From NCBI GenBank assembly GCA_017399945.1, contig JAFQAQ010000020.1, positions 1 to 64,000 on the forward strand: a stretch of 64,000 bases of DNA. The letters run 5' to 3'. Position numbers and translations under genes: made by a program. Positions 53,721 to 61,832 of this stretch are shown in pieces. The notes under the pieces are model-generated. The model was not told where the DNA came from. It made no database searches and was given only the letters and a program-made list of their open reading frames with translations. How positions within the stretch are numbered: the stretch's first letter is position 1; every line of letters starts with the position of its first letter. The stretch is from Clostridia bacterium (GTDB lineage Bacteria; Bacillota; Clostridia; Christensenellales; Borkfalkiaceae).

Positions 53721-55100
53721 TTATGCGTGCTCCATAAGTTTTTCCATATTTATTTTTTGAGCAAGACGTTTTTGCACGACGATATATGCAACGAGGAGTA
53801 TTGCAATCGTTACTACCCAACTTATTGCGTATACGATATACAACATTTCCAAAGAACGATTAAGGGGTAAAATAAATTCTATCCACGCAACTCTTAATAC
53901 TACCGAACCAAAAATGCAAATGAGCATGGAAACAAAACTTTTGCCAAGACCACGCAAGGAAAAACTTATTACTTCCATAGCCCCACATAAAAAGTATGGG
54001 AAAGCAACGAATTTCACCTTGATAAAGGCTGCTTGTATAACTTCTTGATTGTCTGTAATAAGTCCTAATGCAGGTCTTACTATCAATAGAGATATTAAAC
54101 CTAAGCACAAGCCTACCACTGACACAAAAGCAGTTGCCGTAAGGGTGGTACGCTTAACCCTTTTCATATTTCTTGCGCCAACGTTTTGGCTAACGAAAGC
54201 CATAGTCGTCACGGCGATTGCGTTTTGTATGGTATAAACAATGTTGTCAAAGTGGTTTGCATAACCAGAGCCATCCATTACGATAGGCCCAAAAGAGTTG
54301 ATGGACGATTGAATAACGACGTTTGATATGGAGAACAAGCATCCTTGCACGCCACAAGGCAAACCTACTTTTAACACTTCTATTAGTTGTTCTTTATATA
54401 ACTTAAAATGTTTTAGTTCAAACTTAACCATGCCTTGATTTCTAACTAAGGCTCTAAAACACATAACGGCTGCAAATCCGTTGGAAACGACGGTAGCAAT
54501 AGCAACGCCTTCAACACCCATTCCAAATGCCCAAACGAATACTACGTTAAGTATTACGTTCATTACGCCACCTATTGATATGTAAATCATAGGACGCAAG
54601 GTGTCACCAGAAGCACGCAAAATACTAGCACAGAAATTGTATAAAAGTATCAACGGCATACCACAGAAAATTACTTTTAAGTATAAGGTCGCATTTTTTA
54701 ATCTATCCGCAGTTACACCCGTCCAAACCAAAAAGTTTTTAGAGAAAAAGAAACCTATTAAAAACACCACTGCGCCAAGTATTAAACTTAGCATCACGGA
54801 CATACCGATAGACTTTTTAACCGATTGTTCGTCCTTAGCGCCTATTGCTTTTGCGACGATAACGTTCGAGCCCATAGATAGACCGATTGCTAAACCAATA
54901 ATTAAATTATAAATAGCGCCCGTTGAGCCAACCGCACCAACTGCTGCGTCCCCCCTAAAAATGCCTAAAACTAAGGTGTCCGCAAGATTAAAAAGCACGC
55001 TTAAAACGTTGCCTATAATTAACGGAACTGCGCAACGAATAAGTTTTTTGAGTATAGGACCTTCCGTCATATCAATCGAGTTCACAAGCTTCTTAGTCAT
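53721..55100 (-). CDS. MATE family efflux transporter
   Basis: A 459-residue multidrug and toxic-compound extrusion transporter with twelve predicted helices, arranged as two six-helix halves. The N-terminal segment MTEGPILKKLIRCAVPLIIGNVLSVLFNLADTLVLG (split about 11-46) is characteristic, including the Asn and Asp in helix 1. Export is driven by Na+ or H+. The ATG at 55100 has AGGAG upstream and is preferred to a longer frame. It is flanked by the groESL operon and thyA-folA and appears monocistronic. Confidence 0.92.
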   Translation of the reverse strand: MTKKLVNSIDMTEGPILKKLIRCAVPLIIGNVLSVLFNLADTLVLGIFRGDAAVGAVGSTGAIYNLIIGLAIGLSMGSNVIVAKAIGAKDEQSVKKSIGMSVMLSLILGAVVFLIGFFFSKNFLVWTGVTADRLKNATLYLKVIFCGMPLILLYNFCASILRASGDTLRPMIYISIGGVMNVILNVVFVWAFGMGVEGVAIATVVSNGFAAVMCFRALVRNQGMVKFELKHFKLYKEQLIEVLKVGLPCGVQGCLFSISNVVIQSSINSFGPIVMDGSGYANHFDNIVYTIQNAIAVTTMAFVSQNVGARNMKRVKRTTLTATAFVSVVGLCLGLISLLIVRPALGLITDNQEVIQAAFIKVKFVAFPYFLCGAMEVISFSLRGLGKSFVSMLICIFGSVVLRVAWIEFILPLNRSLEMLYIVYAISWVVTIAILLVAYIVVQKRLAQKINMEKLMEHA

Positions 55101-55130
55101 TTTTTTGCTCCTATCTTTTTGCCACAATTA

Positions 55131-55163
55131 AAAAGGGAAACACCACTGGGGTGCTTTCCCTTA
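55131..55163 (-). terminator. Terminator of thyA-folA
   Basis: An AAGGGAAA-CACC arm with its complement GGTGCTTTCCCTT (one bulged base), a short loop, and a T-run on the minus strand, just after the folA stop. Confidence 0.85.
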
Positions 55164-55166
55164 AAG

Positions 55167-55667
55167 TTAAAATTCTTTAATATCGCTATTTTTATACACG
55201 GTAAATCGAACGTTGTAACCGTTTGTTTCCACCGTTTCACTTTCGCTTACGCAAGACCAGTTCGGAAGCTCGTCTAAATTCTCGTAAAACACTTCTGCGC
55301 CACCGTCCGCATCAACTTTGGTAACCAAAACTTCGCTACAATAAGGTAGCATGGTTTTATAAAACATTGCCCCACCGATTATAAACACGTCGTCCGGATT
55401 ATAATCTTTTATAACCTGTTTGATTTCCTGCAAACTTTCAACTACTAAACAATCGTCCCTTTTTTCTCCACCGGGAAAAAGGACCACGTTAGTTCTATTT
55501 TTTAAGGGTTTTCCTCCGGGGAAGGATTTGAGGGTGTTACTGCCCATAACCACGACTTTGTTAAGGGTGGTTTCCCTAAAATATTTCATGTCGGCTGGTA
55601 AAATAAACAATAAATCGTTCTTTTTGCCTATGCCCCATTTTTTGTCTACTGCAACGATTGCTCTCAT
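55167..55667 (-). CDS. folA: Dihydrofolate reductase
   Basis: DHFR (166 residues) regenerates tetrahydrofolate after thymidylate synthesis. It starts MRAIVAVDKKWGIGKKNDLLF, with the WG motif and the acidic catalytic Asp in LPADMKYFRE (about 24-33), and the NADPH-binding VVVMGSNTLKSFPGGKPLKNR (split about 38-58) and FIIGGAMFYKTMLPY (about 96-110). TGATG couples it to thyA (shared A). It follows the gene for the enzyme that produces its substrate. Confidence 0.95.
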   Translation of the reverse strand: MRAIVAVDKKWGIGKKNDLLFILPADMKYFRETTLNKVVVMGSNTLKSFPGGKPLKNRTNVVLFPGGEKRDDCLVVESLQEIKQVIKDYNPDDVFIIGGAMFYKTMLPYCSEVLVTKVDADGGAEVFYENLDELPNWSCVSESETVETNGYNVRFTVYKNSDIKEF

Positions 55668-56497
55668 CAGATTGCTACCTCTATCTTATCTTCTAGTTTG
55701 TTAAACTGATAATCTTCTAACTTAAAGTCCTCTACCTTAAAATCATAAAAGTTTTTGATTTCAGGGTTTATCCAAAACTTTGGCGCTGGGAACTGTGGAT
55801 TTTTGAGTATCTTTTTTACGATTGGAACGTGTCTATCGTATATATGCGCGTCCGCGATAACGTGAACTAATTCGCCTACTTCAAGTCCGGAAACTTGCGC
55901 CATCATATGCATAAGCACTGCGTATTGCACTACGTTCCAGTTGTTTGCCGTTAAAACGTCGTTACTTCTTTGGTTGAGTATACCGTTCAAAGTTTTTCCA
56001 CTAACGTTAAAGGTCATAGAATACGCGCAAGGGTAAAGGTGCATTTCGTTAAGGTCTTGATGAACGTAAATATTGGTCATTATACGTCTTGACTGCGGAT
56101 TGTGCTTTAAGTCGTATAGCACCCTATCAACTTGGTCGAACTCCCCTTCTTTATATTTATGTTTAACGCCTAGTTGGTATCCGTACGCTTTGCCGATAGA
56201 ACCACTTTGGTCTGCCCAACTATCCCATATATGACTGTTAAGGTCGTTTACGTTATTAGACTTTTTTTGCCATATCCACAAAATTTCGTCTATTGCCGAT
56301 TTGAAAGCCGTTCTTCTTAAAGTGGTGATTGGGAATTCCTTAGTTAAATCGTATCTGTTTACTATACAAAACTTTTTAACCGTGTGCGCGGGCGTGCCGT
56401 CTTCCCATCTAGGACGCACGTTGACGTCCGTATCCCACCAGCCTTGTTCTATTATTTGTGAACACGTATCAATAAATACTTTATCTGCTAAACTCAT
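55667..56497 (-). CDS. thyA: Thymidylate synthase
   Basis: ThyA (276 residues) methylates dUMP with methylenetetrahydrofolate. The nucleophilic cysteine is in LYPCAYSMTFNVSG (about 156-169), QRSNDVLTANNWNV (about 176-189) contacts dUMP, and DAHIYDRHVP (about 216-225) is conserved. The family's RRxxxT-type loop appears as SRRIMTNIYVHQ. It is the classical folate-dependent ThyA, not ThyX. First gene of the thyA-folA pair; GAGGGGA precedes the ATG. Confidence 0.95.
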   Translation of the reverse strand: MSLADKVFIDTCSQIIEQGWWDTDVNVRPRWEDGTPAHTVKKFCIVNRYDLTKEFPITTLRRTAFKSAIDEILWIWQKKSNNVNDLNSHIWDSWADQSGSIGKAYGYQLGVKHKYKEGEFDQVDRVLYDLKHNPQSRRIMTNIYVHQDLNEMHLYPCAYSMTFNVSGKTLNGILNQRSNDVLTANNWNVVQYAVLMHMMAQVSGLEVGELVHVIADAHIYDRHVPIVKKILKNPQFPAPKFWINPEIKNFYDFKVEDFKLEDYQFNKLEDKIEVAI

Positions 56498-56599
56498 TTT
56501 CTTCCCCTCGTATTAAATAAATTTTATCACGGTCTAACGAAAAAAGCAATCTATATTTAAGTTAAAAACACTTATTATTAAATAAACTTTTTATATTTT

Positions 56600-57385
56600 T
56601 TAAAAAGCGTCTTTACTAAGCTTTTTCCATCGCCGTGCAATAAACCTTAGCACCAAACCTTTTGGCGCTATTTTCATTATAAAGTTAAGCGCCTTGTTAA
56701 AAAATCCCGGAATATACTTAACCTTGTTTCGTTTTACTGCTTTTAAGGATTTTTGCGCAACGAACTCGGGTGATTTTGCGGAAATTCTGCCCCAAAAACC
56801 CTGTTCTTTTATTGCTTGTTTAACGTCCTCTCTGGTGGGGACGCCACCCGGAAGTACGCAGGTTACCTTTACCCCTTGACCTTTAAGTTCATAATGAAGC
56901 GCCGTGAAAAAGTTGGTTAACATACTTTTCGTTGCGCTGTACAAAGCAAAATACGGCATTGGGGAAACCCCTGACATGCTTGAAATTACGATTACTTCGG
57001 TATTAGTATCTTTAAGTTGCAAAAGTCCGTGCGTAAGTTCCACCGTAGCAACTGCGTTTACTTGTAACTGCATGCTAACCTTTTCTACGGTATAGTCCAT
57101 AAAAGCTTTTTGCACGTCTACGCCGGCAACGTGTATTATTCTATCAAATACCGTGCATTGGCTTCTTGCGTAATCAATAAGACCTCTTCTTTTATCGCTA
57201 TCCGTTAAGTCGCACGCGTAAACTTTGGTTTTAATATGATAAATACTTTGTAGTTCAAAAGCTAGCTCGTCTAATTTTTGTTGGTTTCTGCCCGTCAAAA
57301 ATAAATCGTAACCTTTTTTCGCACATTCATAGGAAAAGGCTTTGCCTATCCCACCCGTCGCGCCACTTATAAATGTATAAGCCAT
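56600..57385 (-). CDS. SDR family NAD(P)-dependent oxidoreductase
   Basis: A 261-residue short-chain dehydrogenase: FISGATGGIGKAF (about 4-16) is the TGxxxGIG cofactor motif, and the catalytic Ser (VISSMSG, about 133-139) and YSATK (Tyr about 149, Lys about 153) are present. The C-terminus is basic and hydrophobic (FFNKALNFIMKIAPKGLVLRFIARRWKKL), which hints at membrane association, as in some lipid or sterol-type SDRs. Substrate unknown. Its start overlaps the stop of the TM1266-family gene (TAATG), so both are translated together. Confidence 0.88.
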   Translation of the reverse strand: MAYTFISGATGGIGKAFSYECAKKGYDLFLTGRNQQKLDELAFELQSIYHIKTKVYACDLTDSDKRRGLIDYARSQCTVFDRIIHVAGVDVQKAFMDYTVEKVSMQLQVNAVATVELTHGLLQLKDTNTEVIVISSMSGVSPMPYFALYSATKSMLTNFFTALHYELKGQGVKVTCVLPGGVPTREDVKQAIKEQGFWGRISAKSPEFVAQKSLKAVKRNKVKYIPGFFNKALNFIMKIAPKGLVLRFIARRWKKLSKDAF

Positions 57386-57624
57386 TATTTTGCGATTAAA
57401 ACCTTGCTCTTAACACCGGAAATCATACCGAGTTTTCCCGAAAGACCGTTTATGGTTTCTTGGGTTGCGTTAAGAACTACGCTTATGATATTATAACCGT
57501 TCACGTGGGGAATACCCATTCTGCCGATTATGTGTTCTCTGTTTTCAGTTAAAAGAGTGTTTACCTTTTCAACGGCTTCAACGTCGCTAACTATTACAGC
57601 AACAACAGCCACGTTCTTTTCCAT
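57385..57624 (-). CDS. TM1266-family protein (iron-only hydrogenase system regulator-like)
   Basis: A 79-residue ACT/NikR-like regulatory domain protein with the family pattern: VAVVAVIVSD near the start, NREHIIGRMGIPHVNGYNI in the middle (about 27-45) and LSGKLGMISGVKSKVLI near the end. The family is commonly annotated as an iron-only hydrogenase system regulator and often sits beside hydF/hydE/hydG. No hydrogenase gene is in this window. AGGAGG at 9 nt supports the ATG at 57624 over an upstream GTG. TAATG overlap couples it to the SDR gene. Confidence 0.88.
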   Translation of the reverse strand: MEKNVAVVAVIVSDVEAVEKVNTLLTENREHIIGRMGIPHVNGYNIISVVLNATQETINGLSGKLGMISGVKSKVLIAK

Positions 57625-57667
57625 GTCCACAATCCTCCTTTTAACATTTTATCATAATAAGTAAAGT

Positions 57668-58369
57668 TTAGCAATAGAAACTTTCTTTTTGTACGGCTGT
57701 TTTTAGTTTTTCAATTGCCTTTTTTTCTATACGGGAAACGTACGAACGCGAAATTTTTAAAAACTTTGCAACTTCCCTTTGGGCATAACTGCGTTTACAT
57801 TTTAGTCCGTAGCGCAAACAAATTATAGTAAACTCCCTTTTGGTTAAAACACTTTTGATTTTTGATATAAACTTTTCGCTTGCAATACTTCTATCAACTT
57901 CCATAAACACGCTGTCTTCTTTTTCGCATAAAAGGTCTATAAGCGTGAGTTCGTTGCCGTCTTTATCAGTTCCTACCGCGTCGTTTAAGGATAAGTTGTT
58001 AAGATGTTTTTTGTTTGCGCGAAGAAGCATAAGTATTTCGTTTTCAATACATCTTGCCGTATACGTCGCAAGTCCCGTGCCTTTGGTTTGGTCAAAGGTG
58101 TTTATTGCTTTTATAAGCCCTATACTTCCCACTGAAATCAAATCGTCCGTTTCGGCTGCGCCTGAATATTTTTTTACTACGTGAGCAACTAGTCGCATAT
58201 TGTGACTGATTAGTTTTTCTTTTGCCTTTTCGTCACCTTGTTTCATGCGGAGTATACACTCTCTTTCTTCTTCGATGGGGAGTGGTTTTGGAAAAGAACT
58301 TCCACCAAGCACGCTTCCCGTAAAAAAGGTTATTTTACCAAGTATAAACAACAAAGTTTCTAAAAACAT
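57668..58369 (-). CDS. sigK: RNA polymerase sporulation sigma factor sigma-K (pro-form)
   Basis: A 233-residue late mother-cell sigma factor. The N-terminal hydrophobic pro-peptide (MFLETLLFILGKITFFTGSV, 1-20) is followed by FPKPLPIEEERECILRMKQGDE (region 1.2/2 start), SHNMRLVAHVVKKY, DDLISVGSIGLIKAINTFD and TYTARCIENEILMLLR, all typical of SigK/SigE (region 2), and region 4 with RSYAQREVAKFLKISRSYVSRIEKKA. The gene is uninterrupted, unlike skin-element-containing strains. In Bacillus the pro-form is cleaved by SpoIVFB. It supports sporulation capacity in this organism. Confidence 0.95.
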   Translation of the reverse strand: MFLETLLFILGKITFFTGSVLGGSSFPKPLPIEEERECILRMKQGDEKAKEKLISHNMRLVAHVVKKYSGAAETDDLISVGSIGLIKAINTFDQTKGTGLATYTARCIENEILMLLRANKKHLNNLSLNDAVGTDKDGNELTLIDLLCEKEDSVFMEVDRSIASEKFISKIKSVLTKREFTIICLRYGLKCKRSYAQREVAKFLKISRSYVSRIEKKAIEKLKTAVQKESFYC

Positions 58370-58387
58370 ATTTTTCCCTCCGTTAAC

Positions 58388-58396
58388 TATGGTATG
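58388..58396 (-). promoter_or_regulatory. Candidate mother-cell promoter -10 of sigK
   Basis: On the minus strand CATACCATA at 58396-58388 matches the sigma-K/sigma-E -10 consensus (CATAnnnTA), 18 nt before the sigK ATG. No well-spaced -35 was found, so the call is weak. Confidence 0.35.
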
Positions 58397-58631
58397 AACG
58401 GGAATTTTTTACTATGTTTTATAGCAAGTCCTTTTCGCAAACTGTTGTCAGCTATTGCTTTTTGAAAAATCGGGTGTACAATATAATTAGGCGTTTGGAA
58501 AAAAATATAAAAGGGGGTACTTATCGATTAAATCCCATTATCACCTAAATTTTTCAACTTTTTATAAAAGGTTATTTAAAGCACTAAAAGAAAACGGAAA
58601 AAACGATTAGCGCCCTCAAAGAAGGTGCACT

Positions 58632-59207
58632 GTGAACTTAATAGAACTTAAAGATTTTTTCGAAGATTATAGCGCTTCCACCGTGATTATCGCTTGCATT
58701 ATAGCGGTTATAACCTTGTTATTAGACAAGAAACTAGCCACTAACGTAAGCGCAAAACTACTTTTGGTTTTGCCTTTTTTATTAGGCGTTTTATTAACTT
58801 TCGTTTGGGAAAGTATTTATTCTTTATCTTTGATTTTTAACCAAGAAACCATAGTTTCGGGTTTAATTTCCGGTTCGCTATCATGTTGCGTTTCGGTTAT
58901 CATAAGAAGAAAAAAATCGGGTAAACCTTTACCAAAAAGCAAAACTAGTTTGGTTATTTTAGGGTTAGTTGAAAACTACGTTAAACAAGAAACCTTACAT
59001 AGCGTGGTTGAACATATTGAACGCACGATTTTTTGCGAAAGTACCGAGGTTACCGAAAATGGTGAAAGTAATTGCAAAAGCCTTGGCGAACAACTTGAAT
59101 CTATTACCCAAAGTTTAGTTGATAATTCCAACGGCGCGCTGAGTCCTTCGGATTTAGAAGCGCTTGCGTTAACCGTTATTAAATCACTTGAAAATCACAA
59201 GAAATAA
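58632..59207 (+). CDS. Uncharacterised membrane protein next to the germination operon
   Basis: A 191-residue protein starting at GTG with AAGGTG 5 nt upstream. It has three to four hydrophobic segments (about 16-31, 40-60, 66-90), then a soluble, acidic C-terminal half (about 98-191) without recognised motif, with cysteines at about 130 and 143. I do not recognise the family. It is divergent from sigK and separated from the germination operon by a terminator, so a sporulation role is suggested by position only. The 260-bp region upstream holds a possible sigma-A-type -10 (TATAAT near 58482) and a weak hairpin over the ribosome-binding site. Confidence 0.72.
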   Translation: MNLIELKDFFEDYSASTVIIACIIAVITLLLDKKLATNVSAKLLLVLPFLLGVLLTFVWESIYSLSLIFNQETIVSGLISGSLSCCVSVIIRRKKSGKPLPKSKTSLVILGLVENYVKQETLHSVVEHIERTIFCESTEVTENGESNCKSLGEQLESITQSLVDNSNGALSPSDLEALALTVIKSLENHKK

Positions 59208-59211
59208 CGCT

Positions 59212-59243
59212 AAAAGGGGTGGCGAAATACCACTCCTTTTTTT
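59212..59243 (+). terminator. Terminator between the 191-aa gene and gerA-type operon
   Basis: AAAAGGGGTGG paired with CCACTCCTTTT (one G-U) around a 7-nt loop and followed by a T-run. It isolates the germination operon from the upstream gene. Confidence 0.85.
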
Positions 59244-59255
59244 ATGTTCTTTTTT

Positions 59256-59284
59256 ACATAATTTTTACGCAAGGTAAAATACTA
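59256..59284 (+). promoter_or_regulatory. Candidate forespore (sigma-G type) promoter of the germination operon
   Basis: ACATA (59256-59260), 17-bp spacer and AATACTA (59278-59284) resemble the sigma-F/sigma-G consensus. The -10 ends 5 nt before the first ATG at 59290, so a transcript from here would be leaderless or nearly so. It lies just after a terminator, which is the expected place for the operon's promoter. Confidence 0.45.
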
Positions 59285-59289
59285 CTCGT

Positions 59290-60732
59290 ATGAAAATTAC
59301 CCAAAATCTACAAAAAAACAAGCAAGCGCTTAGCCAATTGCAAAACTCCGACGATATTGTTTTTCTAGACCTTAATATTGGAAAAAGCACTGCTTTACTT
59401 ATATTTGCAAAAGAAATCGTTGATAAAGACGCGTTAGGACAATTAGTCTTGCGCCCTGCGCTTGGTTTAGAAGGTCAAGTGGATAAAGATACCCTTTGGG
59501 ATTGTTTTTTAAATCCCGAAAAGCAAAAGGTGTTTGAAAGCGAACAAGTTATCGACCAAGTTTTAAGTGGGTTTGCCTTGCTACTCTGCGACGGAGTGGA
59601 TTTTGCCGTTAGTTTCGGCGTTCAAAAATACGAAAAACGCGCTATCGCAGAGCCACCTACTTCCACCGTTATAAAAGGACCGAGAGAAGGTTTCGTGGAG
59701 AGCTTGCCCGTCAACGTAAGTTTGATTAGGCGTAGACTAAAATCACCCCAACTCGTTTTTGAAAACGACGTTTGTGGACGGCTTAGCAAAACTGCCGTTA
59801 GCATTTGTTATATAGATAACGTAGTGGATAAAGAATTATTAAAAGAAGTTAAGAAAAAACTTAAAGCGGTGGATATCGACGCCGTTTTAGATTCTTCTTA
59901 CCTTGCTAAATATCTTTCCGACTGCAAACCTTCTATATTTAAGCGAGTGGGCAACACCGAAAAACCAGATATTTTGGTTTCTAAAATACTTGAAGGTAGG
60001 GTTGCTATTTTAGTAGACGGCTCGCCCATAGCGCTTACCGTACCCTATTTACTATTAGAAGATTTTCAAAGTCCTAGCGATTATTATAACTCCCCTTATA
60101 GCGCCACTATCGCGAGATTTATAAGGCTCTTTTCAGTAATACTTGCTCTTCTTTTGCCGGCAGTGTTCGTTTCTGCCGAACTATTTCATTTACAACTTAT
60201 TCCACTATCTTTTTTACTCACGATAGTAAATAGCATAAAAGGTATTCCACTCTCCCCTAGTTACGAGATGTTTTTTACCTTTTTGATATTTGAAATACTA
60301 AACGAAGCGAGCGTTCGTATGCCAAAATACGTTGGTATGGTGGTATCGATAGTAGGTGGTTTAGTGCTTGGCGAAACAGCCGTTAACGCGGGAATTATCT
60401 CACCACCTACACTTATGATAATAGCCCTTTCGGGAATTTGTTTGTATACCGTACCAGAACTTGAACAACCACTTTCCTTTTTGAGATTGTTCTTTTTAAT
60501 TATTGCAGGCTCCATTGGAATTTACGGACTAATAATAGCAGTAAGCAGTCTTATGGTTCATTTAACTTGTTCTGAAAGTTTTTCCGTCCCACTAACTGCG
60601 CCTTTTGCGCCACTAGTTAAAAAGGACCTTAAAGATTCCTTTTATAAAGGATTTCTTGCCGAGAACAATTCTAGACCGCAATCGCTTAACAACAAAAACA
60701 AAAGAAGACTTGATAAAAACGTGGAGGAATAA
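59290..60732 (+). CDS. Spore germination receptor A subunit (GerAA family)
   Basis: A 480-residue GerAA/SpoVAF-type protein of the germinant receptor in the spore inner membrane. An N-terminal soluble domain (1-270) contains LVDGSPIALTVPYLLLEDFQSPSDYY (about 239-264), PTSTVIKGPREGFVESLPVNVSLIRRRLKSP (about 120-150) and R-rich contacts; four to five helices follow (about 280-430). The C-terminal tail is basic (KRRLDKNVEE). No Shine-Dalgarno is visible immediately before the ATG, and no ATG with a better site was found. It overlaps the next gene by one base. Confidence 0.93.
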   Translation: MKITQNLQKNKQALSQLQNSDDIVFLDLNIGKSTALLIFAKEIVDKDALGQLVLRPALGLEGQVDKDTLWDCFLNPEKQKVFESEQVIDQVLSGFALLLCDGVDFAVSFGVQKYEKRAIAEPPTSTVIKGPREGFVESLPVNVSLIRRRLKSPQLVFENDVCGRLSKTAVSICYIDNVVDKELLKEVKKKLKAVDIDAVLDSSYLAKYLSDCKPSIFKRVGNTEKPDILVSKILEGRVAILVDGSPIALTVPYLLLEDFQSPSDYYNSPYSATIARFIRLFSVILALLLPAVFVSAELFHLQLIPLSFLLTIVNSIKGIPLSPSYEMFFTFLIFEILNEASVRMPKYVGMVVSIVGGLVLGETAVNAGIISPPTLMIIALSGICLYTVPELEQPLSFLRLFFLIIAGSIGIYGLIIAVSSLMVHLTCSESFSVPLTAPFAPLVKKDLKDSFYKGFLAENNSRPQSLNNKNKRRLDKNVEE

Positions 60733-61832
60733 TGAAACAAGCATTAAAAACAAGACAAATATGCCTATTTTTTATAGCTTTTGCGCCGATAACTAAACTT
60801 TTTATGTTGCCGTCCGTCGTGGCAAGTCTTGCCCATAACGACGGTTGGATTACCGCTTGCATTAACCTTGCGCTAGACCTTGTTACCTTGCTCATAATAA
60901 ATCTCGCATGCGCCAAAAACAACCTTACTTTTATACAACTTTTGGAAAGCGCGTTTGGAAAAATCGGCGGGAAGGTAATATGTTTTTTATACGCGGTTTA
61001 TTTTTTGCTGAAAGGGTTTATGCCCTTGCAGGAACAAAAAGAGTTCGTTAAGTTAAGTCTTTATATAAACCTACCCACCGACCTTTTCTTTTTACCTTTT
61101 TTTGCCCTAAGTTTTTATCTTTGTTTAAAGCCGTTAAGGGCAATTGGGCGACTTGCCGATATATGTTGGTTGTTTACCCTTGCAGGGTATTTATTATTAA
61201 TATTTTTAAGTTTTTCGGGGGTGGACTTCGGCGCGATTATGCCCGTTGGCGTTAATATTAAAGGGGCGATAAAGGCTAGTTATCACTCGCTAAATTGGTG
61301 GGGAGATTGCGTTTACTTGCTGTTTTTTATGGGCAACTTTGCACGGCAAAAGCGCGCTAGTGTTAAAATTATTTTAAGTTACGTCCTATCTGGTGTAATA
61401 GTTATCGTTGCATTTATTTTCTTTTGGGGAACGTTTACTTCCATTGCCTTTCGCCAAAAGTTTGCCATGACCGAACTTTCTAAATACACTACCGTTATAA
61501 ACAACGTTGGTCGGTTTGATTACGTGGGAATATTGTTTATACTATTTTCTTGTACCTTTTCCCTTGCACTACCACTCTACTTTTGCTGTCGACTTTTAAA
61601 TTACGTTTTTAGCTTAAAATCACCGTGGATTTCGCCCATTATTGCCAACGGACTAAGCTTGTTTTTTACGCTTTTTCTCAACCAAAGATTAAGCACTACG
61701 ACTTTTATTTTCCAAAGATATTTTAGTCTTGTGTTTTTAGTATTTAGCAATATTTTGCCTTTATTTACAGTGTTTATAAAGGCTAAAAAGCATACTGACA
61801 AGGGAGATTGTTATGAGCCGAATAAAACCTAA
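60732..61832 (+). CDS. Spore germination permease subunit (GerAB family)
   Basis: A 366-residue, ten-helix amino-acid-permease-like protein (Spore_permease family) that binds or senses the germinant in GerA-type receptors. The start MKQALKTRQICLFFIAFAPITKLFMLPSVVA (split about 1-31) matches the conserved first helix, with a glutamate-rich loop EQKEFVKLSLYI (about 98-109). GGAGG sits before the ATG. It overlaps gerAA-type by 1 nt and gerAC-type by 20 nt. The germinant cannot be deduced. Confidence 0.92.
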   Translation: MKQALKTRQICLFFIAFAPITKLFMLPSVVASLAHNDGWITACINLALDLVTLLIINLACAKNNLTFIQLLESAFGKIGGKVICFLYAVYFLLKGFMPLQEQKEFVKLSLYINLPTDLFFLPFFALSFYLCLKPLRAIGRLADICWLFTLAGYLLLIFLSFSGVDFGAIMPVGVNIKGAIKASYHSLNWWGDCVYLLFFMGNFARQKRASVKIILSYVLSGVIVIVAFIFFWGTFTSIAFRQKFAMTELSKYTTVINNVGRFDYVGILFILFSCTFSLALPLYFCCRLLNYVFSLKSPWISPIIANGLSLFFTLFLNQRLSTTTFIFQRYFSLVFLVFSNILPLFTVFIKAKKHTDKGDCYEPNKT

